Shown: one piece after another, positions 17,664 to 25,449 of the stretch
Numbering within the stretch: the stretch's first letter is position 1
Layout of the letters: every line of letters starts with the position of its first letter
Origin: Polaribacter marinaquae
Lineage (GTDB): Bacteria; Bacteroidota; Bacteroidia; Flavobacteriales; Flavobacteriaceae
Direction: 5' to 3'
Assembly: GCF_038019025.1 (NCBI RefSeq)
Contig: NZ_CP150496.1
Location: forward strand, 2,806,001 to 2,870,000
Length of the DNA stretch: 64,000 nt
The notes under the pieces: generated by a model
Database searches by the model: none
Told to the model about the DNA's origin: nothing
Seen by the model: only the letters and a program-made list of their open reading frames with translations
Position numbers and translations under genes: made by a program

Positions 17664-18434
17664 TTAAATATTTTCTAAAAACCTTGTTTTTTCTTTATTA
17701 CTAATTTCAAAAGGTGTTTTACAATAATATAATTCTAGGTTACGACTGTCTATATTTCTAATGTAATTGGTATTAATTAAGGTACTTTGATTGATTTTTC
17801 TAAAACCAAACTTATAAAGATTTAATTCCAAATCATTAATCGTTATTCTTATAGATTCAAATTCGATTTTATCATTTTTTCCATAAAAATGTACATGATT
17901 ACTTTGTGGTTTTTCTGCCTTTACTTTTTTATTGTCTATTATTTTATGCCCAGAACTTATTAAAGCAGAACTAATAAAATAGATTTCTTCTGGGTAGATA
18001 CCAATATTTTTGTTTTTAGAGATGGCTAGCATAACCAAATCGCCTTTTTTATACGGTTTTTGGTTGTTTACTTTACCAAGAATCTTCTCTTTTAAAATGG
18101 CTTCAAATTCTTCTATTTCAAAAGGTTTGCTTAAGAAACCAGAAATATCTAAACGGTTAATTACTTTTTGCTCATTGTTAATGGTAGAGGTTAAAAATAT
18201 TACTTTTTTATGAGTAGCTACTTTTTTAGCCAATTCTAAACCATTATACACAGGCATATCAAAATCTACAATCAACAAATCAAAATCATGTTCGTTTATA
18301 TCTTCAAAAGCCTTTCTAGAACTATCATAGCTTTTAACGTGTTGTAGGGCGTAATCCTTAGCAATAATGTCAATTTTTTCTCGAACTCTTTCTAAAGTTT
18401 GTGGGTCGTCATCCACCAAAATATAACGTATCAT
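17664..18434 (-). CDS. LytTR family response regulator
   Basis: The 256-residue response regulator has a receiver domain (1-120) with the acidic pocket DDD at 8-10, phospho-acceptor Asp57 in LIVDFDMP, the conserved Thr in IFLTST and Lys in FLSKPF, and a C-terminal LytTR DNA-binding domain (about 150-256; YKFGFRKINQSTLINTNYIR). LytTR proteins bind tandem direct repeats. Its start codon directly follows the stop of the histidine kinase gene, without a gap, so the pair is co-expressed. The three direct repeats between the kinase gene and the divergent small gene are a plausible target. Confidence 0.92.
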   Translation of the reverse strand: MIRYILVDDDPQTLERVREKIDIIAKDYALQHVKSYDSSRKAFEDINEHDFDLLIVDFDMPVYNGLELAKKVATHKKVIFLTSTINNEQKVINRLDISGFLSKPFEIEEFEAILKEKILGKVNNQKPYKKGDLVMLAISKNKNIGIYPEEIYFISSALISSGHKIIDNKKVKAEKPQSNHVHFYGKNDKIEFESIRITINDLELNLYKFGFRKINQSTLINTNYIRNIDSRNLELYYCKTPFEISNKEKTRFLENI

Positions 18435-19484
18435 TTAATGCAGGCTTAGTGTTAATTCAGAGAGATATTGGTTGTTAGGTAGTGCTTTATGTTCTAATTT
18501 ACTTTTTGGGTAATAAGCGTTTAACAATTGTTGCAAGGCATTTAAACCAAAGCTAGTTGGTGTTGTAACTTCTGTAGTATAATTTAATCGTTGCTCTGCA
18601 CTATTTACCAAACAATAGCTTAATTGTTTGTGTTCGTTTTCTTTTAAAATAATACTAATAAAAGAATGCTTATTATTTAAGTTACCATGTTTTAATGCAT
18701 TTTCTACAAACGGAAAAAAGAGTGTGGGTTTAATTTTAATAGTGTTGTTTTGCTCTCTTTTTAATGTATTGTTAAACTGAATGTTTGTATTTGGTTTTAA
18801 GTATTTAATTAGGTCTAAAAACATGTGTATGTGTTCTAGTTCTTCTTTTAAAGAAGTGTTTTCTTTGTGTAAAGCAGTAACATTATAATCTAATAATTTA
18901 AAGATGTTTTTTAAAGCCTTAATTGGGGGTATTTTTCTTTTGGTATTTTTAACACTAAAGCTAATGCCTAAAAAGGTTTTGTAACTTTTTTCTGTTTGCT
19001 CTATATCATCATATATCTGGCTAATAACATTTTTAATAAAATGTGCACCCAATCTAGTGTTGTTTGCTTCTACTGTTTTAAAATTAACATATCTTTCATA
19101 CGTTCTTTTTTGATGCGTATTGGTTTCTTTATGTTTTGCTATTTCTTGTTCTTTTTTGTTTAAACTTTCAAAATAAATCTTTTTCGTTTCAGTAAGTTCT
19201 TGTTTTACTTTTAATAATTCATTTTTATTTGTAAGACTTTCTTTTTCTAAATGCTCATAGCTCTTAAGCTTTTGCTGGTTTAAGTTTTTTTCTTCTTGTA
19301 ACTTGTTATTTAAGTTTTCTAATTCGGTATTTTCACTTTTATAATATCTTTTAATAATGTAGTTGTAAAGGTTACGAAGTATTAATAATGCTAAAATAAT
19401 TAAGAAAAAAGGGGCATTATCCATAAGATATTCAAGTTCATTTAAGAACTTATCATAAAGCTTTTTCATTAGGGTGTGTTTCAA
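18435..19484 (-). CDS. LytS-type sensor histidine kinase
   Basis: The 349-residue sensor has one membrane helix (about 24-43), a long coiled coil (50-130), the His-kinase motif AHFIKNVISQIYDDI with the likely phospho-acceptor His148, and an HATPase domain with the N box PFVENALKHGN. The usual PHFLFN sequence reads AHFIKN here. The G box is reduced to SFGLNALQQLL. There is almost no periplasmic part, so it probably senses a membrane or intracellular signal. It partners the LytTR regulator encoded directly behind it. An internal Met at position 6 is an alternative start. Confidence 0.88.
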   Translation of the reverse strand: MKHTLMKKLYDKFLNELEYLMDNAPFFLIILALLILRNLYNYIIKRYYKSENTELENLNNKLQEEKNLNQQKLKSYEHLEKESLTNKNELLKVKQELTETKKIYFESLNKKEQEIAKHKETNTHQKRTYERYVNFKTVEANNTRLGAHFIKNVISQIYDDIEQTEKSYKTFLGISFSVKNTKRKIPPIKALKNIFKLLDYNVTALHKENTSLKEELEHIHMFLDLIKYLKPNTNIQFNNTLKREQNNTIKIKPTLFFPFVENALKHGNLNNKHSFISIILKENEHKQLSYCLVNSAEQRLNYTTEVTTPTSFGLNALQQLLNAYYPKSKLEHKALPNNQYLSELTLSLH

Positions 19485-19532
19485 TTTTTTGGAAAACTAA
19501 AATACTAATATTTGTAGAAGTTTAATTAGAAA

Positions 19533-19580
19533 TCACAAAAAAGATAGCTTTTATCACAAATAATAGTACTTCGTCACAAA
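19533..19580 (+). promoter_or_regulatory. three TCACAAA direct repeats, predicted LytTR operator
   Basis: TCACAAA occurs at 19533-19539, 19554-19560 and 19574-19580, so spaced 21 and 20 bases, about two helical turns each. LytTR regulators are known to bind direct repeats on one face of the helix. The group lies between the divergent kinase and SMP-like genes and just upstream of a -7-like element. Confidence 0.6.
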
Positions 19581-19606
19581 CAAGAAATATTAACTATAAT
19601 CTTATG

Positions 19607-19614
19607 CATCTTTG
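19607..19614 (+). promoter_or_regulatory. -7-like element of the SMP-like gene
   Basis: CATCTTTG is one mismatch from TAnnTTTG. No -33 TTG is seen, which fits a promoter that needs an activator at the repeats upstream. Confidence 0.45.
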
Positions 19615-19662
19615 AAGTGTAAAAGGAAGTAAAGTACTTCTTAAAACTTTAAATAAATTATT

Positions 19663-19806
19663 ATGAGTAAATCAAAATCAATGTCAAGTGCAGCAGCTTC
19701 AAGAATTCAAAGTAGTACTGCAGGAGCATCAAAATCTGGAGGTGTAACTAAGGGGGGTTTTGCAGCAAGAGCACAAAGTGCAGCCGCAAAGAATTCTAAA
19801 AAGTAA
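19663..19806 (+). CDS. 47-residue SMP/LEA-like small protein
   Basis: A short frame gives a 47-residue protein rich in Ser, Ala, Lys and Gly. The pattern AAASRIQSSTAGASKSGG then VTKGGFAARAQSAAAKNS strongly resembles the seed maturation protein (SMP, a LEA group) domain of plants and its bacterial homologues: A-R-I-Q-S and G-x-F-A-A-R-A-Q-S-A-A-A-K-N. Such proteins are intrinsically disordered and associated with desiccation or other stress. Predicted role: small protectant in the cytoplasm. It is divergent from the LytS/LytTR pair and has predicted regulator repeats and a -7-like element in front. A hairpin follows. The reading frame is short, but the family pattern and context make it convincing. 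Confidence 0.8.
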   Translation: MSKSKSMSSAAASRIQSSTAGASKSGGVTKGGFAARAQSAAAKNSKK

Positions 19807-19813
19807 TTATTGG

Positions 19814-19848
19814 TAATACCTCGACTTTATTTTAAAGGCGAGGTATTA
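19814..19848 (+). terminator. hairpin after the SMP-like gene
   Basis: TAATACCTCG and CGAGGTATTA form a 10-bp stem, extended inside by CTTTA / TAAAG. The T tract is weak, so it could be a terminator or a stabilising 3' structure. Confidence 0.6.
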
Positions 19849-19895
19849 CTAAATTGTAGTGAAAGGTAAAAAATAAGGTTTTGTAGGCACAGTAT

Positions 19896-20273
19896 CTACA
19901 TCACTTTACTAGCCAAGTACTTTTGTACTTCGTACACATTAATGCTTTTGTTAAACTTTTTGCTTACGGAAGGGATGTTTTCACTCGAAATCCAAATTTT
20001 TAATTCGGCATCCAAATCAAAAGTACCAGAAGTTTCTAAAGAAAATCTAGAGATGCTTTTGTAAGGCAACGATTTGTATTCAACTTTACTACCGGTAATG
20101 CCTTGTATGTCTACTAAAATTAGGCGTTTGTTGGTAAACATAAACGTATCTCTTAACAATTTAAAACCAAGTTCTATTTGTTCGTTATCGACCAACAATT
20201 GTTGGTACTTGTCTGTTAGTTTTTCGGTAGAAATTTCGCTGGCATTGCCTAGTATTTTATTAAATAATCCCAT
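19896..20273 (-). CDS. bacterial PH domain protein
   Basis: The 125-residue cytoplasmic protein matches the bacterial pleckstrin-homology (bPH_1, YvbH-like) family: LLRDTFMFTNKRLILVDIQG, GSKVEYKSLPYKSISRFSLE and FDLDAELKIWISS are the conserved strands. The N-terminal 35 residues are a helical lead. The function is unknown; members form ring-like oligomers. It is divergent from the NYN gene and convergent with the SMP-like gene. I see no operon partner. Confidence 0.88.
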   Translation of the reverse strand: MGLFNKILGNASEISTEKLTDKYQQLLVDNEQIELGFKLLRDTFMFTNKRLILVDIQGITGSKVEYKSLPYKSISRFSLETSGTFDLDAELKIWISSENIPSVSKKFNKSINVYEVQKYLASKVM

Positions 20274-20432
20274 GGGTTGCTATTCAAGTTTAAAAACTGA
20301 AAGTTACTAAATCTCTATGAAGTCGCCATAAGCTTAAGTACTAAAATCTTAAAACAGTATTTAAACAAGTTAAGTTTTATCAGTTCTAAGAAACCCACTA
20401 TCTTTATAGAAACAAACTTTATATAGATAACT

Positions 20433-21218
20433 ATGGATATCAAACTAGCAGTATTAATAGACGGAGATAACATACCTTCTGCCTACGTTAAAGAAATGAT
20501 GGAGGAAATTGCCAAATATGGTAACCCAACCATCAAACGTATTTATGGAGATTGGACCAAGCCACACTTGTCTAAATGGAAAAACATGTTGCTAGAAAAT
20601 GCCATTACACCTATTCAGCAATATGGCTATACTACCGGTAAAAATGCCACAGATTCTGCCATGATTATCGATGCTATGGATATTTTATATTCAGAAAAAG
20701 TAGATGGTTTTTGTTTGGTGTCTAGTGATAGCGATTTTACACGTTTGGCAACACGTTTAAGAGAAGCTGGCATGAAAGTATATGGTTTGGGAGAAAAGAA
20801 AACACCGAACCCGTTTATTGTAGCCTGCGATAAATTTATTTACATCGAAATCTTAAAGCAAGAAAACGAAGACAACGAAGATAACGAGCAAGAGACAACA
20901 ACAACGGCTCGCGTACCAAAAAACAAGTACGATACCATTACCCAAAAAGAAATACGATTTATAGCAAGTACCATAGACGATGTTGCCGATGATGATGGTT
21001 GGGCATTTTTAGGAGATGTTGGTGGTTTGTTGCAAAAGAAACAACCTAATTTTGATTCTAGAAATTACGGTTTTCAAAAATTAACCCCTTTGATAAAATC
21101 GATACCAGCTTTTGAAATTGAAAGAAGAGATACGGCAAACGGACGCTTAAAATTAATTTATGTACGCATTAAAGAAGTAAAAGTAGCGATAAAGTCGAAA
21201 AAGAAAACATCGATGTAA
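20433..21218 (+). CDS. NYN domain protein with C-terminal LOTUS/OST-HTH domain
   Basis: The 261-residue protein has an N-terminal NYN (PIN-like) RNase domain: LAVLIDGDNIPSAY, the second acidic cluster TDSAMIIDAMDILY and the third VSSDSDFTRLATRLREAG hold the conserved Asp residues of the metal site. A C-terminal OST-HTH/LOTUS domain follows after an acidic linker (EDNEDNEQE): IASTIDDVADDDGWAFLGDVGGLLQ and NYGFQKLTPLIKS. LOTUS domains bind RNA, so a role in RNA cleavage or quality control is likely. The C-terminus is very basic (KVAIKSKKKTSM). It stands alone. The gene family is common but its substrate is unknown. Confidence 0.9.
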   Translation: MDIKLAVLIDGDNIPSAYVKEMMEEIAKYGNPTIKRIYGDWTKPHLSKWKNMLLENAITPIQQYGYTTGKNATDSAMIIDAMDILYSEKVDGFCLVSSDSDFTRLATRLREAGMKVYGLGEKKTPNPFIVACDKFIYIEILKQENEDNEDNEQETTTTARVPKNKYDTITQKEIRFIASTIDDVADDDGWAFLGDVGGLLQKKQPNFDSRNYGFQKLTPLIKSIPAFEIERRDTANGRLKLIYVRIKEVKVAIKSKKKTSM

Positions 21219-21324
21219 CAGTTGCAATATACAGGTAATGCTTCTACTGTAAACCATAGTTTGTATTGATAGTTGTATTGCAAGAATTAACAGATTCTTA
21301 GCGCCAACAACTAAAAAGGTTCTG

Positions 21325-21332
21325 TAACTTTG
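21325..21332 (+). promoter_or_regulatory. -7 element TAACTTTG of the oxidoreductase gene
   Basis: A perfect match to TAnnTTTG, 52 bases before the ATG. No -33 TTG is seen at the expected distance. Confidence 0.5.
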
Positions 21333-21384
21333 CGGTCCCCTAAAAAGTAACAAAGAGTTATTTACAGATAAACGCTTACATATA

Positions 21385-22398
21385 ATGAACGCTAAGAATA
21401 CCTTATATTCGATATTAGATTTGGCTTTGATATCGCAAAATGCCACCTTAAAAGACACCTTTGCAAATATTGTTGCATTAGCACAAAGTGCAGAAAAAGC
21501 AGGTTTTACAAGATATTGGTTGGCAGAGCACCACAACTCAGAACACATAGGTTCTAGTGCCACAGCAATTTTAATAGGGCACGCTGCACAGGCAACCAAC
21601 ACCTTACGTATTGGTTCTGGCGGAATTATGTTGCCCAATCATTCGCCTTTAATTGTGGCAGAACAATTTGGTACATTGGCAGCATTGCACCCCAACAGAA
21701 TCGATTTAGGGTTGGGTAGAGCACCAGGAACGGATAGGGCAACAGCGGCAGCGATTCGTTCAGACTTTATGTCGGCAGCCCAAGATTTTCCTAGAGAAGT
21801 TGCTAAAATTCAGCAATATTTTTCGAAAGACAATAGGAATACCGCAGTAAGAGCGCCAGTGGCAGAAGGGGCTGCAGTACCTATTTATATTTTAGGATCT
21901 AGTACAGATAGCGCACATTTAGCCGCCAAAAAAGGCTTACCGTATGCATTCGCAAGTCATTTTGCAACCACCTATTTAGCAACAGCCATAAAAATTTATA
22001 GAGAAGAATTTCAGCCTTCGGATGCCTTAGAAAAACCCTATGTAATGGCAGGTGTAAATATTATCATAGCAGATACAGATGAAGAAGCAAAGCGAATTGC
22101 AACCTCTTTAATACAATTAATTGTAGGCTTGCTTACAGGTAAGAGAAGTGGTGTAAAACCACCCACAACATTTACAGAAGAGCATCAAGAAATTTTAGAA
22201 CATCCGCAAGTACATCAAATGTTAAAGTATTCTTTTATAGGAAGCAAAGCTACTGTAAAAGCACAAGTAAAAACGTTTTTAGAAGAAACCCAAGCAGATG
22301 AATTGATTGCGGTAACCAATATTTATGACATCGAAGACCGCATTAAATCGTACCAATTATTTGCAGAAATTATGCAAGAACTACATACAGCATCCTAA
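21385..22398 (+). CDS. luciferase-like (LLM class) flavin-dependent oxidoreductase
   Basis: The 337-residue protein belongs to the bacterial luciferase-like family, in the group of E. coli YhbW-type proteins. Visible family blocks are SILDLALISQNATLKDTF, FTRYWLAEHHNSEHIGSSA, LRIGSGGIMLPNHSPLIVAE, RIDLGLGRAPGTDR and PIYILGSSTDSAHLAAKKGLPYAFASHF (quoted in part). These make the TIM barrel and the flavin site. It uses reduced FMN from a partner reductase; the substrate is unknown. It is a single gene with a promoter-like element and a strong terminator. Length is typical and no key region is missing. Confidence 0.9.
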   Translation: MNAKNTLYSILDLALISQNATLKDTFANIVALAQSAEKAGFTRYWLAEHHNSEHIGSSATAILIGHAAQATNTLRIGSGGIMLPNHSPLIVAEQFGTLAALHPNRIDLGLGRAPGTDRATAAAIRSDFMSAAQDFPREVAKIQQYFSKDNRNTAVRAPVAEGAAVPIYILGSSTDSAHLAAKKGLPYAFASHFATTYLATAIKIYREEFQPSDALEKPYVMAGVNIIIADTDEEAKRIATSLIQLIVGLLTGKRSGVKPPTTFTEEHQEILEHPQVHQMLKYSFIGSKATVKAQVKTFLEETQADELIAVTNIYDIEDRIKSYQLFAEIMQELHTAS

Positions 22399-22411
22399 AG
22401 ATGTTATACTT

Positions 22412-22441
22412 AAAAACCCCAAACATTTGTTTGGGGTTTTT
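22412..22441. terminator. bidirectional intrinsic terminator
   Basis: AAAAACCCCAAACA and TGTTTGGGGTTTTT form a 14-base perfect inverted repeat. It ends the oxidoreductase gene on the plus strand and, on the minus strand, the phosphatase fusion gene. Confidence 0.9.
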
Positions 22442-22467
22442 AATTGAAAAGCGAAGTGTTTTGAATA

Positions 22468-24267
22468 CTATTTTTTTAGAATTTTCATAATTTTATGAAA
22501 CACCTCGTTGTTTTCATAAACTCCCTGAAATTCGTGAGACATTGGCCCGTAAGCAAAAATAGGTACCATAATAGCCGTGTGGTCATACGAAGCAAAATAA
22601 CCTTCTATTTGGTGTTTTTTTACATTACCCTGCGGAATGCTAAAGCCAGAAGTTTCGTGGTCTGCGGTAATAATTACCAAAGTATCTGGATGCGTATCTG
22701 CAAACTTTAAAGCCTCTGTAATGGCTTTGTCAAAATCGATTGATTCGGCTAAAATACCGGCGGTATCATTTGCATGACCTGCATGGTCTATTTTGGCAGC
22801 TTCTACCATTAAAAAGAAGGGTTTGTTTTTTTTATGCAAAAAGTCTAAGCCTTTTTTTGTAGCGTTGGCAAGTAGGTTTCCTCTACCGTTCATAACGGTT
22901 TTTAAACCATGTGCAGCTGTAAATATACCCACTTTATCTGCCGTTGTATTTTCTAAATTGTCTAAAGAAGGCAAAATGGTAAAATTACTAGCCAAAGAGG
23001 TGTTTTTAAAATTAGCACCGCCACCACCAATAAATAAGTTGAGCTTGCTATTGATAAGATGCTTAGAAATGATAGCATCATCAGACCTGTCGATGGCATG
23101 TGCATAAAAAGAAGCAGGGGTAGCCCCGATAATATTGTCTGTTGTTATGCAAGCCGTAGAAAAGTTAGAACTGCTTAAAATTTCTGTAATATTCTGAATC
23201 GGTTTTCTAAACGGATCTGTACCAATGGCTCTGTTATTTGTTTTGATACCCGTAGCCAAAGCTGTACCTGCAGCAGCAGAATCTGTTGTAAAATCATCTG
23301 CAGCTTGTGTTTTTATAAAACCAATACTTTTTAGTTGCGTTAAAGATAACTTGCCATTATTTGCCAAAGTTGTGGCAGATATTTGAGCCAAACCATTGCC
23401 ATCACCAATTAATAGAATAATATTTTTTACTGGTAAATCTTTTTGATCTGCACTGTAAGATGGTTGGTATACCTTAGAAAACGTTGTTGCCGTAATAGCT
23501 CTATTTGGCAAAGATTTAAAGTAAGAGGCACATAAAAATGGCTTGTCTGTATTTATAATGTCTACCCCCATATCAGCCAAAGTTCTCCAAGCTCTTTTAG
23601 AATCTGGACTTGCCCAAAAACGAAAAGGCTTTTTAGTTTTTTTTGCTTTTGCTATGATGTTTTTAACTTTGGTAGCATCATCGTGCGTCAATCTTCCTTT
23701 ACCGTTCCATTCAGAAAAACGCTTAAAACTTAAACTTACCATTCCTATTTTATCCCATGCTTTTTTTGATACCTCTGTACCTAATTCTTGATAATCAAAA
23801 TATATATAAGAAGGGTAAGTGTTGTAGGTGTTTGCAGGAGGTCTGTTACCAGAAATTACAATTTTGATGTTGTTACTATTGTGTATGCTAGGATATTTTT
23901 TTAGTACAGAAATTACTTTGTTTAATGTAGATACCGCTTCTGATTTGATATCGATTAAAAGCAAAAGTTTTTTACCTTCTTGATATTGTAAGTTTAAAAC
24001 AGTTTTTAGCGGCTTTGCATACAGTGTTTCAAAAGTGTTTTTAGGTTGTATTTCTGATTGCGTATGCGCCACAAAAAGTTGCTTGTCTTTTAAAAAAACA
24101 TCGGCTTCAAAAGAAGTAGCGCCGTTAGAAAAAGCGTTCCAGAAAGGAACAGATTGTAAGTAATCATTATGAGAATGAATGATGGGCTTTTGTTGCCCAA
24201 AAAGCGTGCAATGCACTACCAAAGTAAGTAGGAACAAAACGCGTGTTATTTTAGAGTTGTATTTCAT
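22468..24267 (-). CDS. phosphodiesterase-like / alkaline phosphatase fusion protein
   Basis: This 599-residue secreted protein (signal peptide ending near LFGQ) joins two enzymes. Residues about 26-250 resemble the PI-PLC / glycerophosphodiester phosphodiesterase family: IHSHNDYLQSVPF, TSFEADVFLKDKQLFVAH and LLLIDIKSE provide His, Glu and Asp residues of a TIM-barrel active site. From about residue 279 an alkaline phosphatase domain follows: LIGDGNGLAQ (metal Asp), TDSAAAGTALATG (nucleophile Ser), TPASFYAHAIDR, EAAKIDHAGHAND, TADHETSGF and YDHTAIMVP. The pair could cut a phosphodiester and then strip the phosphate. It lies 5 bases behind a second alkaline phosphatase gene, last in the SusCD locus. 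Confidence 0.88.
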   Translation of the reverse strand: MKYNSKITRVLFLLTLVVHCTLFGQQKPIIHSHNDYLQSVPFWNAFSNGATSFEADVFLKDKQLFVAHTQSEIQPKNTFETLYAKPLKTVLNLQYQEGKKLLLLIDIKSEAVSTLNKVISVLKKYPSIHNSNNIKIVISGNRPPANTYNTYPSYIYFDYQELGTEVSKKAWDKIGMVSLSFKRFSEWNGKGRLTHDDATKVKNIIAKAKKTKKPFRFWASPDSKRAWRTLADMGVDIINTDKPFLCASYFKSLPNRAITATTFSKVYQPSYSADQKDLPVKNIILLIGDGNGLAQISATTLANNGKLSLTQLKSIGFIKTQAADDFTTDSAAAGTALATGIKTNNRAIGTDPFRKPIQNITEILSSSNFSTACITTDNIIGATPASFYAHAIDRSDDAIISKHLINSKLNLFIGGGGANFKNTSLASNFTILPSLDNLENTTADKVGIFTAAHGLKTVMNGRGNLLANATKKGLDFLHKKNKPFFLMVEAAKIDHAGHANDTAGILAESIDFDKAITEALKFADTHPDTLVIITADHETSGFSIPQGNVKKHQIEGYFASYDHTAIMVPIFAYGPMSHEFQGVYENNEVFHKIMKILKK

Positions 24268-24272
24268 TATTT

Positions 24273-25373
24273 TTATTTGTTGTGAATGGCTTTTAAAATT
24301 TTATGATAAATTTCATTGTTTTCATAAATGCCTTTAAAAAGTGGTGCGCCTGGACCTTTTGCAAAAACAGGGATTAAAGTACCGCTATGTTGGTCGTTGT
24401 TAAAGTTGATAGAAACATTAGTTACTTCTTCTTGTTTCTCGCCTGTAGCTTCATCAATAACATACGATTTCCCAATACTTACGCCTCCTGTTTCGTGGTC
24501 TGCAGTAACTACCAAAAGTGTGTTTGGGTGTTTTTTTATGTAGTTTAAAACAACCCCTAAAGTTTTATCAAAATCTAAAACTTCTTGTTTTAATAATTCG
24601 GCATCCATGGCGTGTCCGCCCCAATCGATATAAGAACCTTCAATCATTAAAAAGAAAGGTTTCTCTTTTTCTGTTAAATAGTCTAAACCCAGTTGTGTAG
24701 CATCTTGAAAAAAGCTTTTTCTACCTTCTAATTTAGATGGCAAACCATCATTTGCTAATAAATACCCATTTCTTTTGTGAATATTATAAGGAGATAATGC
24801 TACAGAATCTAGTTGGTAATTTTTAGCTAGCAATGCAGCATACAAATCTTTCTTATCTTTTCTGCGTTTTAAATATTTTAAACCACCACCTGCAAAAAAA
24901 TCGATATTCGCATCGATAAGGTCTAAAGCGATTTCTTCGTGCGAATCTCTATCTTTTACATGGGCATAAAAAGCCCCAGGTGTAGCATGGGTTATGGGTG
25001 TTAAGCTTACCAAACCAGATTGATAACCTTTTTGTTGCAAGGTCTCTATTATGGTAGGTATAGGCAAACTGTCTTTAGAAACACCAATGGCTCTTTTATA
25101 TGTTTTTTGACCTGTTGCAAATGCAGTTGCACCTGCGGCAGAGTCTGTAATTGTGTGGCTTGTACTTTGTGTTTTTATAAAACCGATTTCTTTAAATTGC
25201 TCGAAATTTGGTGCGTTTTTTCCGAAATAAAATGCTGTAGAAACTTGGGCAAGACCCATACCGTCTCCTATCATCAAAATAACATTTAAAGGTTTTTTAG
25301 ATGTTTCTTTTTTACAACCTATGTACAAAATAGATAGCAAAACCAATAGTGCGTTTTTCAAAATGTTTTTCAT
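24273..25373 (-). CDS. alkaline phosphatase lipoprotein
   Basis: The 366-residue protein starts with a lipoprotein signal (LLSILYIGCKKETS). All the alkaline phosphatase landmarks are present: LMIGDGMGLAQVS with metal Asp, TDSAAGATAFATG with the nucleophile Ser, THATPGAFYAHVKDRD, EGSYIDWGGHAMD, TADHETGGVS and the late metal His in NDQHSGTLIPVF. It lacks the large insertions of E. coli PhoA and is close to the flavobacterial type. Predicted role: periplasmic or surface phosphomonoesterase. It follows SusD after a terminator-like hairpin and precedes the fused phosphatase, so the two probably share substrate flow with SusCD. Confidence 0.93.
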   Translation of the reverse strand: MKNILKNALLVLLSILYIGCKKETSKKPLNVILMIGDGMGLAQVSTAFYFGKNAPNFEQFKEIGFIKTQSTSHTITDSAAGATAFATGQKTYKRAIGVSKDSLPIPTIIETLQQKGYQSGLVSLTPITHATPGAFYAHVKDRDSHEEIALDLIDANIDFFAGGGLKYLKRRKDKKDLYAALLAKNYQLDSVALSPYNIHKRNGYLLANDGLPSKLEGRKSFFQDATQLGLDYLTEKEKPFFLMIEGSYIDWGGHAMDAELLKQEVLDFDKTLGVVLNYIKKHPNTLLVVTADHETGGVSIGKSYVIDEATGEKQEEVTNVSINFNNDQHSGTLIPVFAKGPGAPLFKGIYENNEIYHKILKAIHNK

Positions 25374-25396
25374 GCTATACTTTTAGTGAATCTGAT

Positions 25397-25431
25397 AAAA
25401 AAAGGGAGCCCTCTTATTAAGAAAGGCCCCC
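25397..25431 (-). terminator. attenuator-like hairpin between SusD and the phosphatases
   Basis: On the minus strand GGGGGCCTTTCTT pairs with AAGAGGGCTCCC (with U-G pairs) and seven T residues follow. Partial termination here would give high SusCD and lower phosphatase expression. Confidence 0.65.
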
Positions 25432-25449
25432 ATACATCAAACATAAAAT

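Noticed and set aside
21153..21638. 161-residue open frame on the minus strand
   Set aside because: It covers the end of the NYN gene and the start of the oxidoreductase gene in antisense; both are well supported.
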